The position numbers and the translations under genes are program-made. A stretch of DNA of 64,000 nt from NCBI RefSeq assembly GCF_041296265.1, contig NC_091695.1, positions 37,095,001-37,159,000 of the forward strand. The letters run 5' to 3'. The stretch's first letter is position 1. The number at the start of each line of letters is the position of its first letter. The DNA is from Equus caballus. Lineage: Eukaryota > Chordata > Mammalia > Perissodactyla > Equidae. The notes under the pieces were generated by a model that was not told where the DNA came from, did not search any database, and worked only from the letters and a program-made list of their open reading frames with translations. Below, in pieces: positions 1-26,300 of this stretch.

Positions 1-99
1 TTCAAGCCACGACTGCTGGAACAAATGGGAATAAATTTTGTGTACCAAAACCTGCAAAATATAAATGATGTATTTGAGGAAAAAAGTACTAAGCGAGGA

Positions 100-1063
100 A
101 GGGAAAATGGGCAAAGGACCTGATAGACATTTCTCCAAAGAAGACATAAAAGTGGCGAACAGATATATGAAAAGTTGCTCAACATCACTAATCATCAGAG
201 ACATGCAAATCAAAACCATGACATATCATCTCATACCTGTTAGAGTGGCTATTATCAAAAAGACAAGAGATAATAAGTATTGACAAGAATGTGGTGAAAA
301 GAGAACATTTATAAACTGTTATTTGGAATATAAATTGGTACAGCCATAATGGAAAAGAGTATGTAGGTTCCTCAAAAAATTAAAAAGAGAACTGCCGTAT
401 GATCCAGCAATCCCACTTCTGGGTATATATTCAAGGGGAATGAAATTACTAACTAAAAGAAATATCTGTATTTCCATTTCATTGTGTCAGTATTCACAAT
501 AGCCAATATATAGAAACAACCTAAGTGTCCATTGATGGATAAATGGATGAAGAAAATGTGATATATACACACAGAAATATTTTGAGCCTTAAAAAAGAAG
601 GAAATCCTACCATTCACAACTACATGGTTGAAACTGGGGAACATTATGCTAAGTCAAATAAGCCAGACACTGAAAGACAAATACTGCAATATCTTACTAA
701 CGTGTGGCATCTAAATAAGTCAAACTCATAAAACAGAGAGTACAATGGTGGTTGCCAGGGGCTGGGATGTTAGGGAAATGGGGAGATGTTGGTCAGAGTG
801 TACGAAGTTTCAACAAATAGGGATCAATAAGTTCTGGAGATTTAATGTACATCACGGTTACTACAGTTAATAATATTGTATTGTATACTTTGCTAAAAGA
901 GTTTAAGTCTTCTCACTAAAAAAAATAAAAGATAACTATGTGAGGTAATGGATATGTGGTAAACATTTCACAATGTATACCTACATGCAAACATCAGGTT
1001 GTACATCTTAAATATGTACAATTTTTATTGTTCTATTATACCTCAATAAAGCTGGAAAAATTG
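100..1063 (+). mobile_element. L1 3' end, 5'-truncated
   Basis: The stretch reads as the ORF2 tail and 3' UTR of a LINE-1 in plus orientation: the 'gacatttctccaaagaagacata..' block, then 'tatgatccagcaatcccacttctgggtatatat', and an end at 'cctcaataaagctgg'. The same L1 piece recurs at 59,207-59,955 beside gene C, so it was present before blocks A and C parted. It is not present left of gene B. Reading frames are short and broken. Confidence 0.85.
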
Positions 1064-1484
1064 ACTTTTTAAGAAAGGATAAAATGTCTATAAAAGTGCA
1101 ATGATTGTTTTTCTCCTATTATAATGAAACTATCACTTCCTCAGAAAGAACTTTCCTGGGTATTGTTTCTAATGTCCCACACTCCCCCACCACTACCAAC
1201 AGCCATTCAATAGCCCTTTAAATTGCATATAGCTTCCATGTGGCCTCTAAGAATATATGAAAAGATTGACTGATTGTTAATATGTTCAGTTATGTCCTTC
1301 TCTATGAGTTCAACCTACACGAGAGGAAGGACATCGTCTCTCTTGTTCACCACTATATTCTCATATCCCTAAACCAATACCTGTCCATCATGGGCATTTT
1401 ATAGATATGTATTGAATAAAATGATAATGAATTGGTATTATACATACACAAATGAATACACATGTGCATATATTCATGTACGTG

Positions 1485-1735
1485 TCTTAAGGCTCAGTAT
1501 GTGCCAGTTGGAGTAGTGGTTGCTCTACCTGTGTTGTATCAAGTAATTATCATGGGTCTACCAGCCACATGATATTATCACTATTTTACTGTACAGAAAT
1601 ATGAAGTACAGAGAAATTTTGTGGCATGTCTATGGTTACACAGATAACAATTGAGAGAAATGGAAATTTTGAGATGAAAACCCAGGGTTTCCTGATTTAA
1701 AAACCTACATTCTTCTCTAGTATACTCTACTTCCT
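1485..1735 (-). repeat. MIR SINE
   Basis: Reverse-orientation MIR core: 'attttactgtacagaaatatgaagtacagagaaattt', then the 'catggttacacag' and 'aacccagggtttcctgattt' blocks. A copy lies at about 60,380-60,640 in block C. The stretch 1,070-1,485 holds no recognised feature but is shared with block C at about 96% identity. Confidence 0.6.
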
Positions 1736-1813
1736 GATATCAATACTTAGTCTCTTTCCAGCATGTCACCTCTCAATGAGAAGTAGGCAGTACCTGAAAT
1801 TATTGTTTCTAAT

Positions 1814-1819
1814 TTTATT
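1814..1819 (-). promoter_or_regulatory. Poly(A) signal AATAAA of gene A
   Basis: Minus-strand AATAAA in the context 'taaataaaattagaaac', which resembles the end of the human MS4A4A 3' UTR as I remember it. It lies about 750 bases past the stop codon. The matching base string in gene B is AATGAA, and in gene C the site is deleted. Confidence 0.6.
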
Positions 1820-2482
1820 TAATTTATCTTTTCTCTCTAATAAATCAAATGTATTGAATGGACATTCAGTAAATACCATATATTGCACAATCACATAAAT
1901 GGCCATGGATACAAATTAGATTAAGATATAACCCTGCCCTGTAGGAGAGAGAATGAGAGACCAAGGAAGAAAGGGAAGGTCAAGAGAGATAGAGAGAAAA
2001 TATAAGCTGAATCTGATCCATGATATGATTTTTACTTTATGTGTATTTACACTCAAATAATGGTTTGTGCACATACGAGTATTGACTGGGCTATTCAAAG
2101 GTATTTTCTATGGGAGAAGGAAAGCAGGAAAAGGAAAGAGAGGGAAAAGCCATACATCTCAACTTTCTGAAGGTAAAAATACCTTGCATTCCCAAAGGCA
2201 GGAAAGAAAGTCAAACAAATGGGAGGAGTATTGGCCAAAGAAGCAAAAACATGCAGTCTGCCATGGAGGCCCCATTTCAATAATAACTTTTTGCCCTTGT
2301 TCTGCCAAATCTTATTTACTACCTTCATGTCATTTTATAAAAGCCGTGGAGGTTGATGAAAAACTTTCAAGAGCTATTAACTCATTGAAGTCATGATGCA
2401 TTTAACTTCTGCTATTATTGATAAAGAGCCAGCAAAATGGGTTGTTAACTTCTTAGGGGAAAATGAGAACATAGCTCTGAAT

Positions 2483-2509
2483 TTATATATATATATATAT
2501 GTATATATA
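2483..2509. repeat. (TA)n microsatellite
   Basis: A near-perfect TA run within the 3' UTR of gene A. It is shorter in C (about 60,931-60,950) and nearly absent in B, so its length may differ between copies and alleles. Confidence 0.85.
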
Positions 2510-2567
2510 AAAATTACAATCAGAGTTGGATTCTGGTTCTTTCCCAAGTGGGGTTCTTGCATAATTG

Positions 2568-17425
<14,858 letters not shown>

Positions 17426-17429
17426 ATTA

Positions 17430-18378
17430 AGGTTGGTCACTTTTTTTGTGGTATAATATTCACAGTCTACAATTTACCATTTTAACCATTTTTAAAAAAT
17501 TTTTACTGAGAGTATGATAGTCTACAACTTTGTGAAATTTCAGTTGTACATTATTATTTCTCAGTCACTTCACCCTTTGTGCCCACCCCCCACCTCCCCT
17601 TTTCCCTGGTAGCCACTAATCTGTTCTCTTTGTCTGCATGTTTAACTTCCACATATGAGTGGAGTCATACAGAGATTGTCTTTCTCTATCTGGTTTATTT
17701 CACTTCACATAATACCCTCAAGGTCCATCCATGTTGCTGTGAATGGGACGATTTTATTCTTTTTTATGGCTGAGTAGCATTCCATTGTATATATAGACCA
17801 TATTTTCTTTATCCAATTATCAGTTGATGGGCACTTAGGTCGTGTGTCAGTGTATAGCCTTAAGCACATTTACATTGTTGCAAAAACACTAGCACTTCCA
17901 TCTCCAAAAGTTTTTCAACTTCCTCAGCTGAAACCGTATTGATTAAATACTAACTCCATATTTCCACCTCCCCCTAGCCCCATGGCCACCACCATTCTAC
18001 TTTCTGTCTCTCTGAATTTAACTATTCTATGAATCTTGTATAAGTGGAATCAGACAATATTTGTTGTTTTGTGACTAGACATTTCACTTTACAAAATGTC
18101 TTCAAACTTCACCCCATGTTATAGTCATGTGTCAAAATTTCTTTTCTTTTTAAGGCTGAATATTATTCCATTGTATATCTAAACCACATTTTATTTATCT
18201 AGGCATCAGCCAATGGGCACTTGGGTTGCATCCAACTTTGGACTCTTGTGAATGATATTGCTGTGTACACGGGTATACAATTTTCTGTTCAAGTCCCTGC
18301 TTTCACTATTTTAGGGTATATATCCAGAAGTAGAATAGCTTGATCAGATTACTGTATGGTAATTCTGAGACTAATTTC
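17430..18378 (-). mobile_element. Old L1 3' end, split by a shorter L1 insert
   Basis: 17,430-17,494 and 17,855-18,378 together read as an antisense L1 3' UTR ('acaatttaccattttaaccattttt', 'accattctactttctgtctctctgaattt'). Between them, 17,495-17,854 is a second antisense L1 3' end ('ccctggtagccactaatctgttctc'). The same old L1 resumes at 21,066, 21,999 and 30,301, beyond later insertions. Confidence 0.75.
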
Positions 18379-18742
18379 TTTTTCAATTATTTTATTTAAA
18401 TCATAAACGTTGATAACATTGTATAATTTCACCTTGTACGTTATTATTTATCTATTTCAGTATAGACTGCATTGTGCTCACCACCAGTTGCCTAATTTTT
18501 ATCCATCACCATACGTATGTGCCACATTACCCCTTTTGCCCACTCCCAGTCCCCTTCCCTTCTGGTAACCACTAATCTGTTCTCTTTCTCCATGTGTTTG
18601 TTTATCTTCCATATATGAGTGAAATCGTGCAGTATTTTTCTTTCTGGCTTATTTCACTTAACATCATACCCTCAAGATCCATCCATGTTGTTGCAAATGG
18701 GATGATTTTGCCTTTTTTATGGCTAAGTAGTATTCCACTGAG

Positions 18743-18830
18743 TGTATGTGTATATATATATATATATGTATATGTATGTATATGTATATGTATACATATG
18801 TATGTATATATGGTATATATATATATATAC
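18743..18830. repeat. (TA)n/(TGTA)n microsatellite
   Basis: Compound simple repeat of TA and TGTA units within the L1 3' UTR; likely variable in length. Confidence 0.9.
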
Positions 18831-20142
18831 CATGTTAGTTTGCCATTTTAGAGTTGATGGGCATTTGGGTTGCTTCCACATCTTAGCTATTGTGAATAAT
18901 GCTGCAATGAACATAGGGGTGCATAAATCTCTTTGGATTGTTGACTTCAAGTTCTTTGGATAAATTCCTAGTAGTAGTGGGATAGCTGGATTATCTGATT
19001 TTAATTTTTTGAGAAATCTCCATACTATTTTCCATAGTGGCTAGATAAGTTTGCATTCCCACCAGCAGTGTATGAGCGTTCCCTTTTGTCCACATCCTCT
19101 CCAACATCTGCTATTTCTTGTCTTCATGATAATAGCCATTCTGACAGGTGTAAGGTAATATTTCATTGTAGTTTTGATTTGCATTTTCCTAGTAATTAGT
19201 AATGTTGAACATCATTTCATGTGTCTGTTGGCCATCTGTATATCTTCTTTAGAGAAAAGTCTGTTCATATCTTGTGCTCACTGTTTTATTGGATTGCTTT
19301 TTTTGTTGTTGAGTTTCATGAGTTCTTTATATACTTTGGAAATTAACCCCTTGTCAGATACATGATTTTCAAATATTTTGTCCCAGTTGGTGGGTTGTCT
19401 TTTCATTTTCTCTACGGTTTCCTTTGCCTTGCAGAAGATTTTTAGTCTGATGAAGTCCCATTTGCTATTTTTTTGCTTTGTTTCCCTTGCCTGAGTAGAC
19501 ATGGCATTCGAAAAGACACTGCTAAGGCTGATATCAAAAAGTATACCGCTTATATTTTCTTTCAGGGGTTCTATGGCTTCAGGTCTTAGATTGCAGTCTT
19601 TAATCCATTTTGAGTTAATTTTTGTGTATGGTGCAAGATAATGGCCTATTTTCATTCTTCTGCATGTGGCTGTCTAGTGTTCCCAAGACCATTTACTGAA
19701 GAGACTTTCCTTTCTCCATAGTATGTTCTTGGCTCCTTTGTCAATGATTAACTGATCATAGATGTGTGGCTTTATTTCTGGGCTTTCAATTCTGTTCCAT
19801 TGATCTATGTGTCTGTTTTTCTGCCAGTACCATGCTGTGTTGATTACTATAGGTTTGTAGTATATTTTGAAGTGAGGGATTGTGATGACTCCACCTTTGT
19901 TTTTTTTCCTCAGGATTGCTTTGGCTATTTGAAGTCTTTTTTTGCTCCATGTAAATTTTAGGATTCCTTGTTCTATTTCCGTGAAGAACGTCATTGGGAT
20001 TCTGATTGGGATTGCATTGAATCTGTAGCCTGCTTTAGGTAATACAGACATTTTAAGTATGTTTATTCTTCCAATCCATGAGCATGGAATATCTTCCCAT
20101 TTCTTTACATGTTCTTTGATTTCTTTCAGTAATGTCGTATAT

Positions 20143-20724
20143 TGCCGGGGTCCAGCCTTGGCAAAGTCCAGGTTGCCACGGGAGAGACGGCGTCGGCGAA
20201 AGTGTAAGTGCTAGACGTGAGACTCGATGCAGTTGCAAGCAAGTCCAATTTATTTCGGGGACAGGGTACACTTATATAGGAAAAAATCACACGAGGTGGT
20301 CTAACTATTGTCGTCATGGGAACAATAGATGAGGGGCAGTGCGTGACTAAAGGTGATAATCAAAGGTGGTTATCTACATACCAGATGTGCAGCATACATA
20401 TCGATTTTTTAGGAAGAGGTTACATAGTTTCAGAGTCTTCAAAGAAGTTAGGACAGCGAGTATATAATTAACGGAATATAGACCCCCTCATCCTTGGGGG
20501 CTGTTGTTTGTTCTTTGAGATATGTTTATTGCTAGTTCTGCCTGTTTTAACAAGGCTTCCAGGACAGAGGGAAGACGTTAATCAGTAATAGGATTTAGAA
20601 AGGAGGACAAAGGATTCTGCTTAAAGAATTATGTTCCCTGGAGAAGTGCCTTGCACGATTCTCCTTCCATTGCCAGACCTTGTCACAATACAATGGCAGC
20701 TAGATTGGGGGAATGCTTCCCACA
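20143..20724 (-). mobile_element. Solo LTR, probably class II (ERVK-like)
   Basis: 582 bp running TG...CA on the minus strand, with AATAAA and a GC-rich end ('ggctggaccccggca'). It sits inside an L1, flanked by similar 6-base sequences (gtatat / ttatat), which fits a target-site duplication of that size. No internal retroviral region is present, so it is a fossil left by recombination. It is younger than the L1 it entered. The family is inferred. Confidence 0.65.
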
Positions 20725-21065
20725 TTATATAGTTTGGGTGTATAGGTCTTTCCCCTCTTTGGTTAAATTTATTCCTAGATAACTTATTCTTCTTGTTGCA
20801 ATTGCAAATGGGCTGGTGTTCTTGACTTCTCTTTCTGCTAGTTTGTTATTAGAGTAGAGAAGCACAACTGATTTTTGTAAGTTGATTCTGTACCCTGCAA
20901 CTTTGCTATAGTTGTTGATTATTTCTAATAGCTTTCTGATGGATTCTTTAGAGTTTTCTATATATAGAATCATGTCATCTGCAGAGAGTGAGAGTTTCGC
21001 TTTTCCGTTCTAATTTGTATATCTTTTATTTCTGTTTCTTGCCTAATTGTTCTGGTCAAAATCTC

Positions 21066-23345
21066 CCATGCAATAACTTTTTAAAAAATTACCATACTGT
21101 TTTTCACAGTGGTGGCACTATTTTACATTCCCAACAGCAAATCACAAATGTTCCAGTTTCTCCACATTCTTGCCAAATAAGTGTTAATTTTTGTTTGTTT
21201 CTTTATTTGTTTTTGACAATAGCCTTCTGAGTAGGTGTGAGGTGGTATCACATTGTGGTTTTGATTTGCAGTTTCCTAATGGCTAGTGACGATGAGCATC
21301 CTTTCACGTGCTTATTGTCCGTTTGTATATCTTATTGGAGAAATGTTTAATCAAGTATTTTGCCCATTTTTGAATCAGATTTATTGGTTTCTTTGTTGTT
21401 GAGTTCTTCATATATTCTGGAGATTAACCTCATATCAGATATGTGTTTTGCAAATATTTTCTCCATTCCATGTGCTCCATTCCATTCCTTTTCACTCTGT
21501 TGATAGTCTACTTTTATGAACAGAAGTTTTTAATTTTGATGAAGTCCAATGTACCTATTTTTTATCATTGTTTCCCACTCTTTTGGTGTCATATCCAAGA
21601 AATCATTGCCAAATTTAATGTCATGAAAATTTCAATCTATACTTTTTTTTCTAAGAGTTTTATAATTTAGCTCTTATAATTGGGTCTTTAATCTATTTTG
21701 AATTAATTTTTGTATATATATGGAATAAGTTAAGGGTCAACTTGAGGTTTTTTTCTTTTAGTTGTTGTTGAGGAAGATTCACCCTGAGCTAACGCCTGTT
21801 GCCAATCTTCCTCTTTTTGCTTGAGGCATTTTTCCCTAAGCTAACATCTGTCCCAATCTTCCTCTATTTGGTATATGAGTCACTGCTAAAGCATGGCTGA
21901 CGAGTGGTGTAGGTCTGCACCCAGGATCTGAACCCGCGGACCTGGGCTGCTGAAGCAGAGTGTGCTGAACTTAATCAGTACACCATGGGACAGGCCCATC
22001 ACCTTCATTTATTTGCCTAATTAGTCCAACACTATTTGTTGAAAAGACTGTACTTTCCTCATTTAAGGATCTTGGCAGCCTTGTTGAATAACATTTGACC
22101 ATATATGTGAGGATTTATTTCTGGGCTTTTATTCTATTGATCTCTGTGTCTATTTTTAAACTAGTGCCACATTGTTTTGATTATCATGGATTTGTATATT
22201 TTTTGAATCAGGAATTATGAAACTTCCAAATTTGTTCTTATTTTTCAAGATTGTTTTGGCTATTGAGATTCCCTAAGACTCTATACCGATTTTAGGATGG
22301 ATCTTTTTCTATTTCTTCAAAAGAATATATCATTGGAATTTTGATAAGTATTGCATTGAATCTATTCAGTACCTATATGGTAACAATATTAAATCTTCCA
22401 ATCCATGGACATGGGGTGTAATTCCATTTATTTGTGTCATCTTCAATTTCTTTCAGCAGTGTTTTGTAGTCTTCAGTGTGCAAGTCTCACCTCCATACTT
22501 AAGTTTATGCATAAATATTTTTGACACTATTATAAATGAAACTATTTTCTCAATTTCCCTTGCAGATTGTTTATTGTCAGTGTATAGAAAAGCAAGTAAT
22601 TTTTGTGTGCTGATTTTGTTTCCTGCAAGTTTGCTGAATTCATACCTTAGTTCTAATGATTTTTTTGTTTGTGTATGGGCTCTTTGGCATTTTCTACATA
22701 TAAGAGCAAGTCATCTGTGAAAATAGATAATTTTACTCCCTTCTTTCCAATTTGGATGACTTTTATTTCTTTTTGTTGCCTAAATAATCCGACCAGGACT
22801 TCCATTTCTATGTTCATTAGAAGTGGCAAAAGCAGGCATCCTTGTCTTGCTCCTGATCTTAGAGGAAAAGCATTCATTCTTTTACTGTTGGGTATGATCT
22901 TGATGGTGCATTTTTCATAGATGGCCTTTATTATTTTGAGGTAGTTTCCTTCTATTGCTAGTTTTTTCTATGTTTTCATCATGAAATGATGTTGACTTTT
23001 GTGAAATGCTTTTTCTGTATTAATTCAGATGATCATGTGTTATTGATTTTGTCATTATGTTAATATGGTATATTATATTGATCCATTTTCATATGTTTAT
23101 CAATCCTTGCATTCTAAGTATAAGTCCCACTTGGTCATGTTATATAACCACTTTGATATGCTGTTGAATTTGGTTTGCTAGTACTTTCTTGAAGATATTT
23201 GCATCAATAATCATAAGAAATAGTGGTCTGTAGTTTTCTAGTAATGACTTTATCTGGCTTTAGAAGGAGAGTAGTGGTGACCTCATAGAATGACTTAGGA
23301 GGTGTTCCCTCCTCTTGAATTGTTGGAAGAGTTTGATAAAGGTTG
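21066..23345 (-). mobile_element. Old L1 body, with an ERE SINE inside
   Basis: Antisense L1 ORF2 sequence that continues the element of 17,430-18,378. One open piece at 22,653-22,877 reads NAFPLRSGARQGCLLLPLL, the L1 reverse-transcriptase block that normally runs [12 protein letters not shown]. Many stops and small gaps show greater age than the neighbouring L1s. Confidence 0.8.
21750..21998 (-). mobile_element. ERE SINE (tRNA-derived), reverse orientation
   Basis: Reads 'gaggaagattcaccctgagctaac' at its left and 'gaacccgcggacctgggctgctgaagcagag..gggacaggccc' at its right, the complement of the perissodactyl ERE SINE. It sits inside the old L1. Confidence 0.85.
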
Positions 23346-26300
23346 GTGCTAGGAGATCTTATCAATATGGTGCCATAGGCAGATTCTGAACTCACCTCCT
23401 CCCACAAACTCAACCAGTTTACAACTATTCTTGGAGAAAGCACCCTGGAGGGAAAACTGAGAACTGGATAAAAAGAACCTCCTCAACAAGGGACAGTCAT
23501 GACTGAGGAGGGAGAGGCAGAAATTCCCTCTAGAGTGAAAAAAGCCACCTTCCGATGTGGTAGAGCTTCAAAGCTGGCAGGGAGGAAGCCACCCTAAGGT
23601 ATGCAACCATCCCTGGAGTAGTGGGGACCTGAGAGGGGGCACATTACAGCTGTAAGCATCCTTCAGACAGCACCAGTGAGGGTCCTACTATCTGCCTTTG
23701 CTGGCTATTAACCACAAGGGGGGAATACCCCCAGAGAAGCTATTGGACAAAAGCCAAGGAAACCTGATTCTTAATGGGCCCATGCACAAATTCACCCATC
23801 TCAGAGAGCAACCAAAAACCACCAAAAAGACAGCTGCACAGTACTTTGGTGAAAAGTGACTCACCTGGTAGGCCCTGGGTACATCTTGGTGAAAAGTGAG
23901 ACCTCTCCAGAGATTGAGACATTGGTGGCGGCCATTGTTATGACCTAGTACAGGCATACTGACTCAGAAGTTGGCAGATGCCATTGGGGTTCTTCCCCTG
24001 GCATGTAAACCCAGGGGTCTGCCACACCCACTAGGGAACAGATTTAATCTAGCTCTGCCAGAGAAGGCAACCTGCCCTAGGGACTGGCCCCACCCAACAG
24101 CAAGCCCTCAGGCTACTTGTTGGCCTGCATAGATTGGGTGCCTCAATCCTCTATGAGCAGATAAGTGTGTCCACTTCTGTGGGGCAGGGCCTGTGTGAGG
24201 ACCAGATGAACTGTGGGGGGAGTTGGTGGAGAGGTGGGGCCTCTGCAGTTGGGCAAATGTGTATGCTCCAGGGGGTCAAGAAGTATGCACGGACCAGGGC
24301 TGTGTTGACAGTGTGTGTGGACCTGTGGGAGCTGGGGCTTATCAGTGGCAGAAGACCTGTGCTTCACAATCAGCGACATAGAGGATTGGCTCCACCTTCC
24401 AAAGTCTGAAACAATTGGGTGCTCCCATACCAAGGGTCAGCCACACTAAGCTGCAATCCTAAGAGAGCTGACAACAACCTTGCACATCTGAGGCATACAG
24501 CAACTCTAAGCCCCTGAGCCTAGCAACTAGCTAAACTGGGTACACACTCAACTAACTGGAAAAGTGCAACAGGAGTGTACTATTAGACCTTGTAGCCAAT
24601 GGTGCTGGAGCACACCAAACCTAATTTACAAATAACCAACCAGGGAGGGAAAGACTAGACTCCCTGGGTACTTGTAGTAAGAGCAACCCAGCCACAGCAG
24701 AAGGATGCAAGTAGCCCAAATAGGGGTCACTCTTCATCATTTGGACTGGTGATGAGACAGAAGCACATTGCTGGGCCTCCAAAGTCATCTCTAACATAAG
24801 GCCACTTCCCCAAGACCAGGAGACATAACTGACTCACTTAATACATAGATATAAGCACAGAGAAAGGGGCATAGTGAGGAGGCAAAGGAATACATTCCAA
24901 GCAAGGGAATAGGACAAACCCCCAGAAAAAGAACTAAATGGAGCAGAAATAAGCAATTTACCTCAGAAAGAGCTCAAACAAAAACTCATAATGATGCTCA
25001 CAGATATTGGGAGAATACTGGATGAACACAGTGAGAACATCAACAAAGAATTAGAAAATATAAAAAACAACTAATCAGACATGAAGAATACAATAATGGA
25101 AATGAAACATTCAGTAGAGGGACTCAAGAGCAGAGTAAATGATATGGAAGAATGTATCAGGGAGATGGAAGAAAGACTACAGGAGATCACCCAAGCTGAA
25201 CAGATAAAACAAAAAAAGAACTGAAAAGAATGAGAACAATCTAAGGGAAGTCTGGGACAATATCAAGCTCACTAACATTCATATTAAGGTGTCCCAGAAG
25301 GAGAAGAGAAAGGCAAAGAGGAAGAGAATCTATTTGAAGAAATAATAGGTGAAAACTTTCCTAACCTAGGGAGGAAACAGACATCCAAGTACAGGAAACA
25401 CAGAGAACACCAAACAAGATGAACACCCAGAGGCCCACACCAAGACACATTATAATTAGAATGCCCAAAATTAAAGATCAAGAGAGAATGCTAAAAGCAG
25501 CAAGGGAAAGGCAATAAGTGACATACAAAGGAAAGCCCATAAGGCTATTGGTGGACTTCTCAGTCAAAACCATGCAGCTTAGAAGAGAATGGCTTGACAT
25601 ACTTAAAGTGCTGAAAGAAAAAAACTACATCCAAGAATACTCTACCCAGCAAAGTTATCATTCAGACTGGAAGGAGAGATAAAGAGCTTCCCAGACAAGC
25701 AAAAATTAAAGTATTTTGTCACCAAGAAACCAATTCTACAAGAAATGCTGAACGGACTTATTTAAGTGTGAAAGAGAATAACACAAATAGGGGTAAAAAA
25801 ATTATACAAAAAAACCCCTAGGCAATAAAATCACTGGTAAAGGCTAAAATACAGTAAAGATAGAAGATCAACCTCCTATGAAGATAATATTTAGGTTAAA
25901 AGACAAAAGTACTAAAATTACCTATTTCAATGATAAGAGAGTAATCGATAAAGACACACAAAACAAGAGATGAGATATCATTCCAAAAACATAAAATATG
26001 CAGATGGGGAGTAAGATAGTAGAGCTTTTAGAAAGAGGTCAAGATAAAAAGACTATCAACTCAATATAGATTGCGATATATGTAGAATATTCTATACACA
26101 CCACATGGTAATCACAAACCAGAAACCTATAATAAGTAAACAAATAAGTAAGAGAAAAGAAATCAAGTATATTACTAAAGAAAGCCATCAAACTACAAAG
26201 GAAGAGAACAAGGGAAGAAGAAAGGAACAGAGAAGCACTACTAAAACACCCAGAAAAAAAGTAACAGAGCGGCAATAGATACATTTTTATCAATAGCTAC

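Larger units (their letters stand above)
1795..2567 (-). other. MS4A4A: 3' UTR of gene A
   Basis: From the stop codon to the poly(A) site this minus-strand sequence follows the human MS4A4A 3' UTR in several blocks, for example 'gctatgttctcatttt', 'ttttgctggctctttatc' and 'gcctccatggcagactgcat'. It includes a (TA)n run at 2,483-2,509. Similar UTR sequence lies after genes B (about 38,740-39,544) and C (60,720-61,026). The human match is from memory. Confidence 0.7.
18379..21065 (-). mobile_element. L1, 5'-truncated, interrupted by an LTR
   Basis: Antisense L1 with 3' UTR and ORF2 C-terminal part. Open pieces encode ORF2p-like protein at 19,278-19,655 (QARETKQKNSKWDFIRLK), 19,674-20,051 ([16 protein letters not shown]) and 20,725-20,973 ([17 protein letters not shown]). 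The polymerase loop reads SADD M near 20,970. A solo LTR splits it at 20,143-20,724, and a (TA)/(TGTA) run fills 18,743-18,830. Confidence 0.85.

Noticed and set aside
19278-20051. Two frames of 125 codons as possible genes
   Set aside because: Both are pieces of L1 ORF2 protein inside an antisense L1.
24134-24433. Overlapping open frames on both strands
   Set aside because: They lie in the GC-rich L1 5' UTR, where stop codons are scarce by composition.
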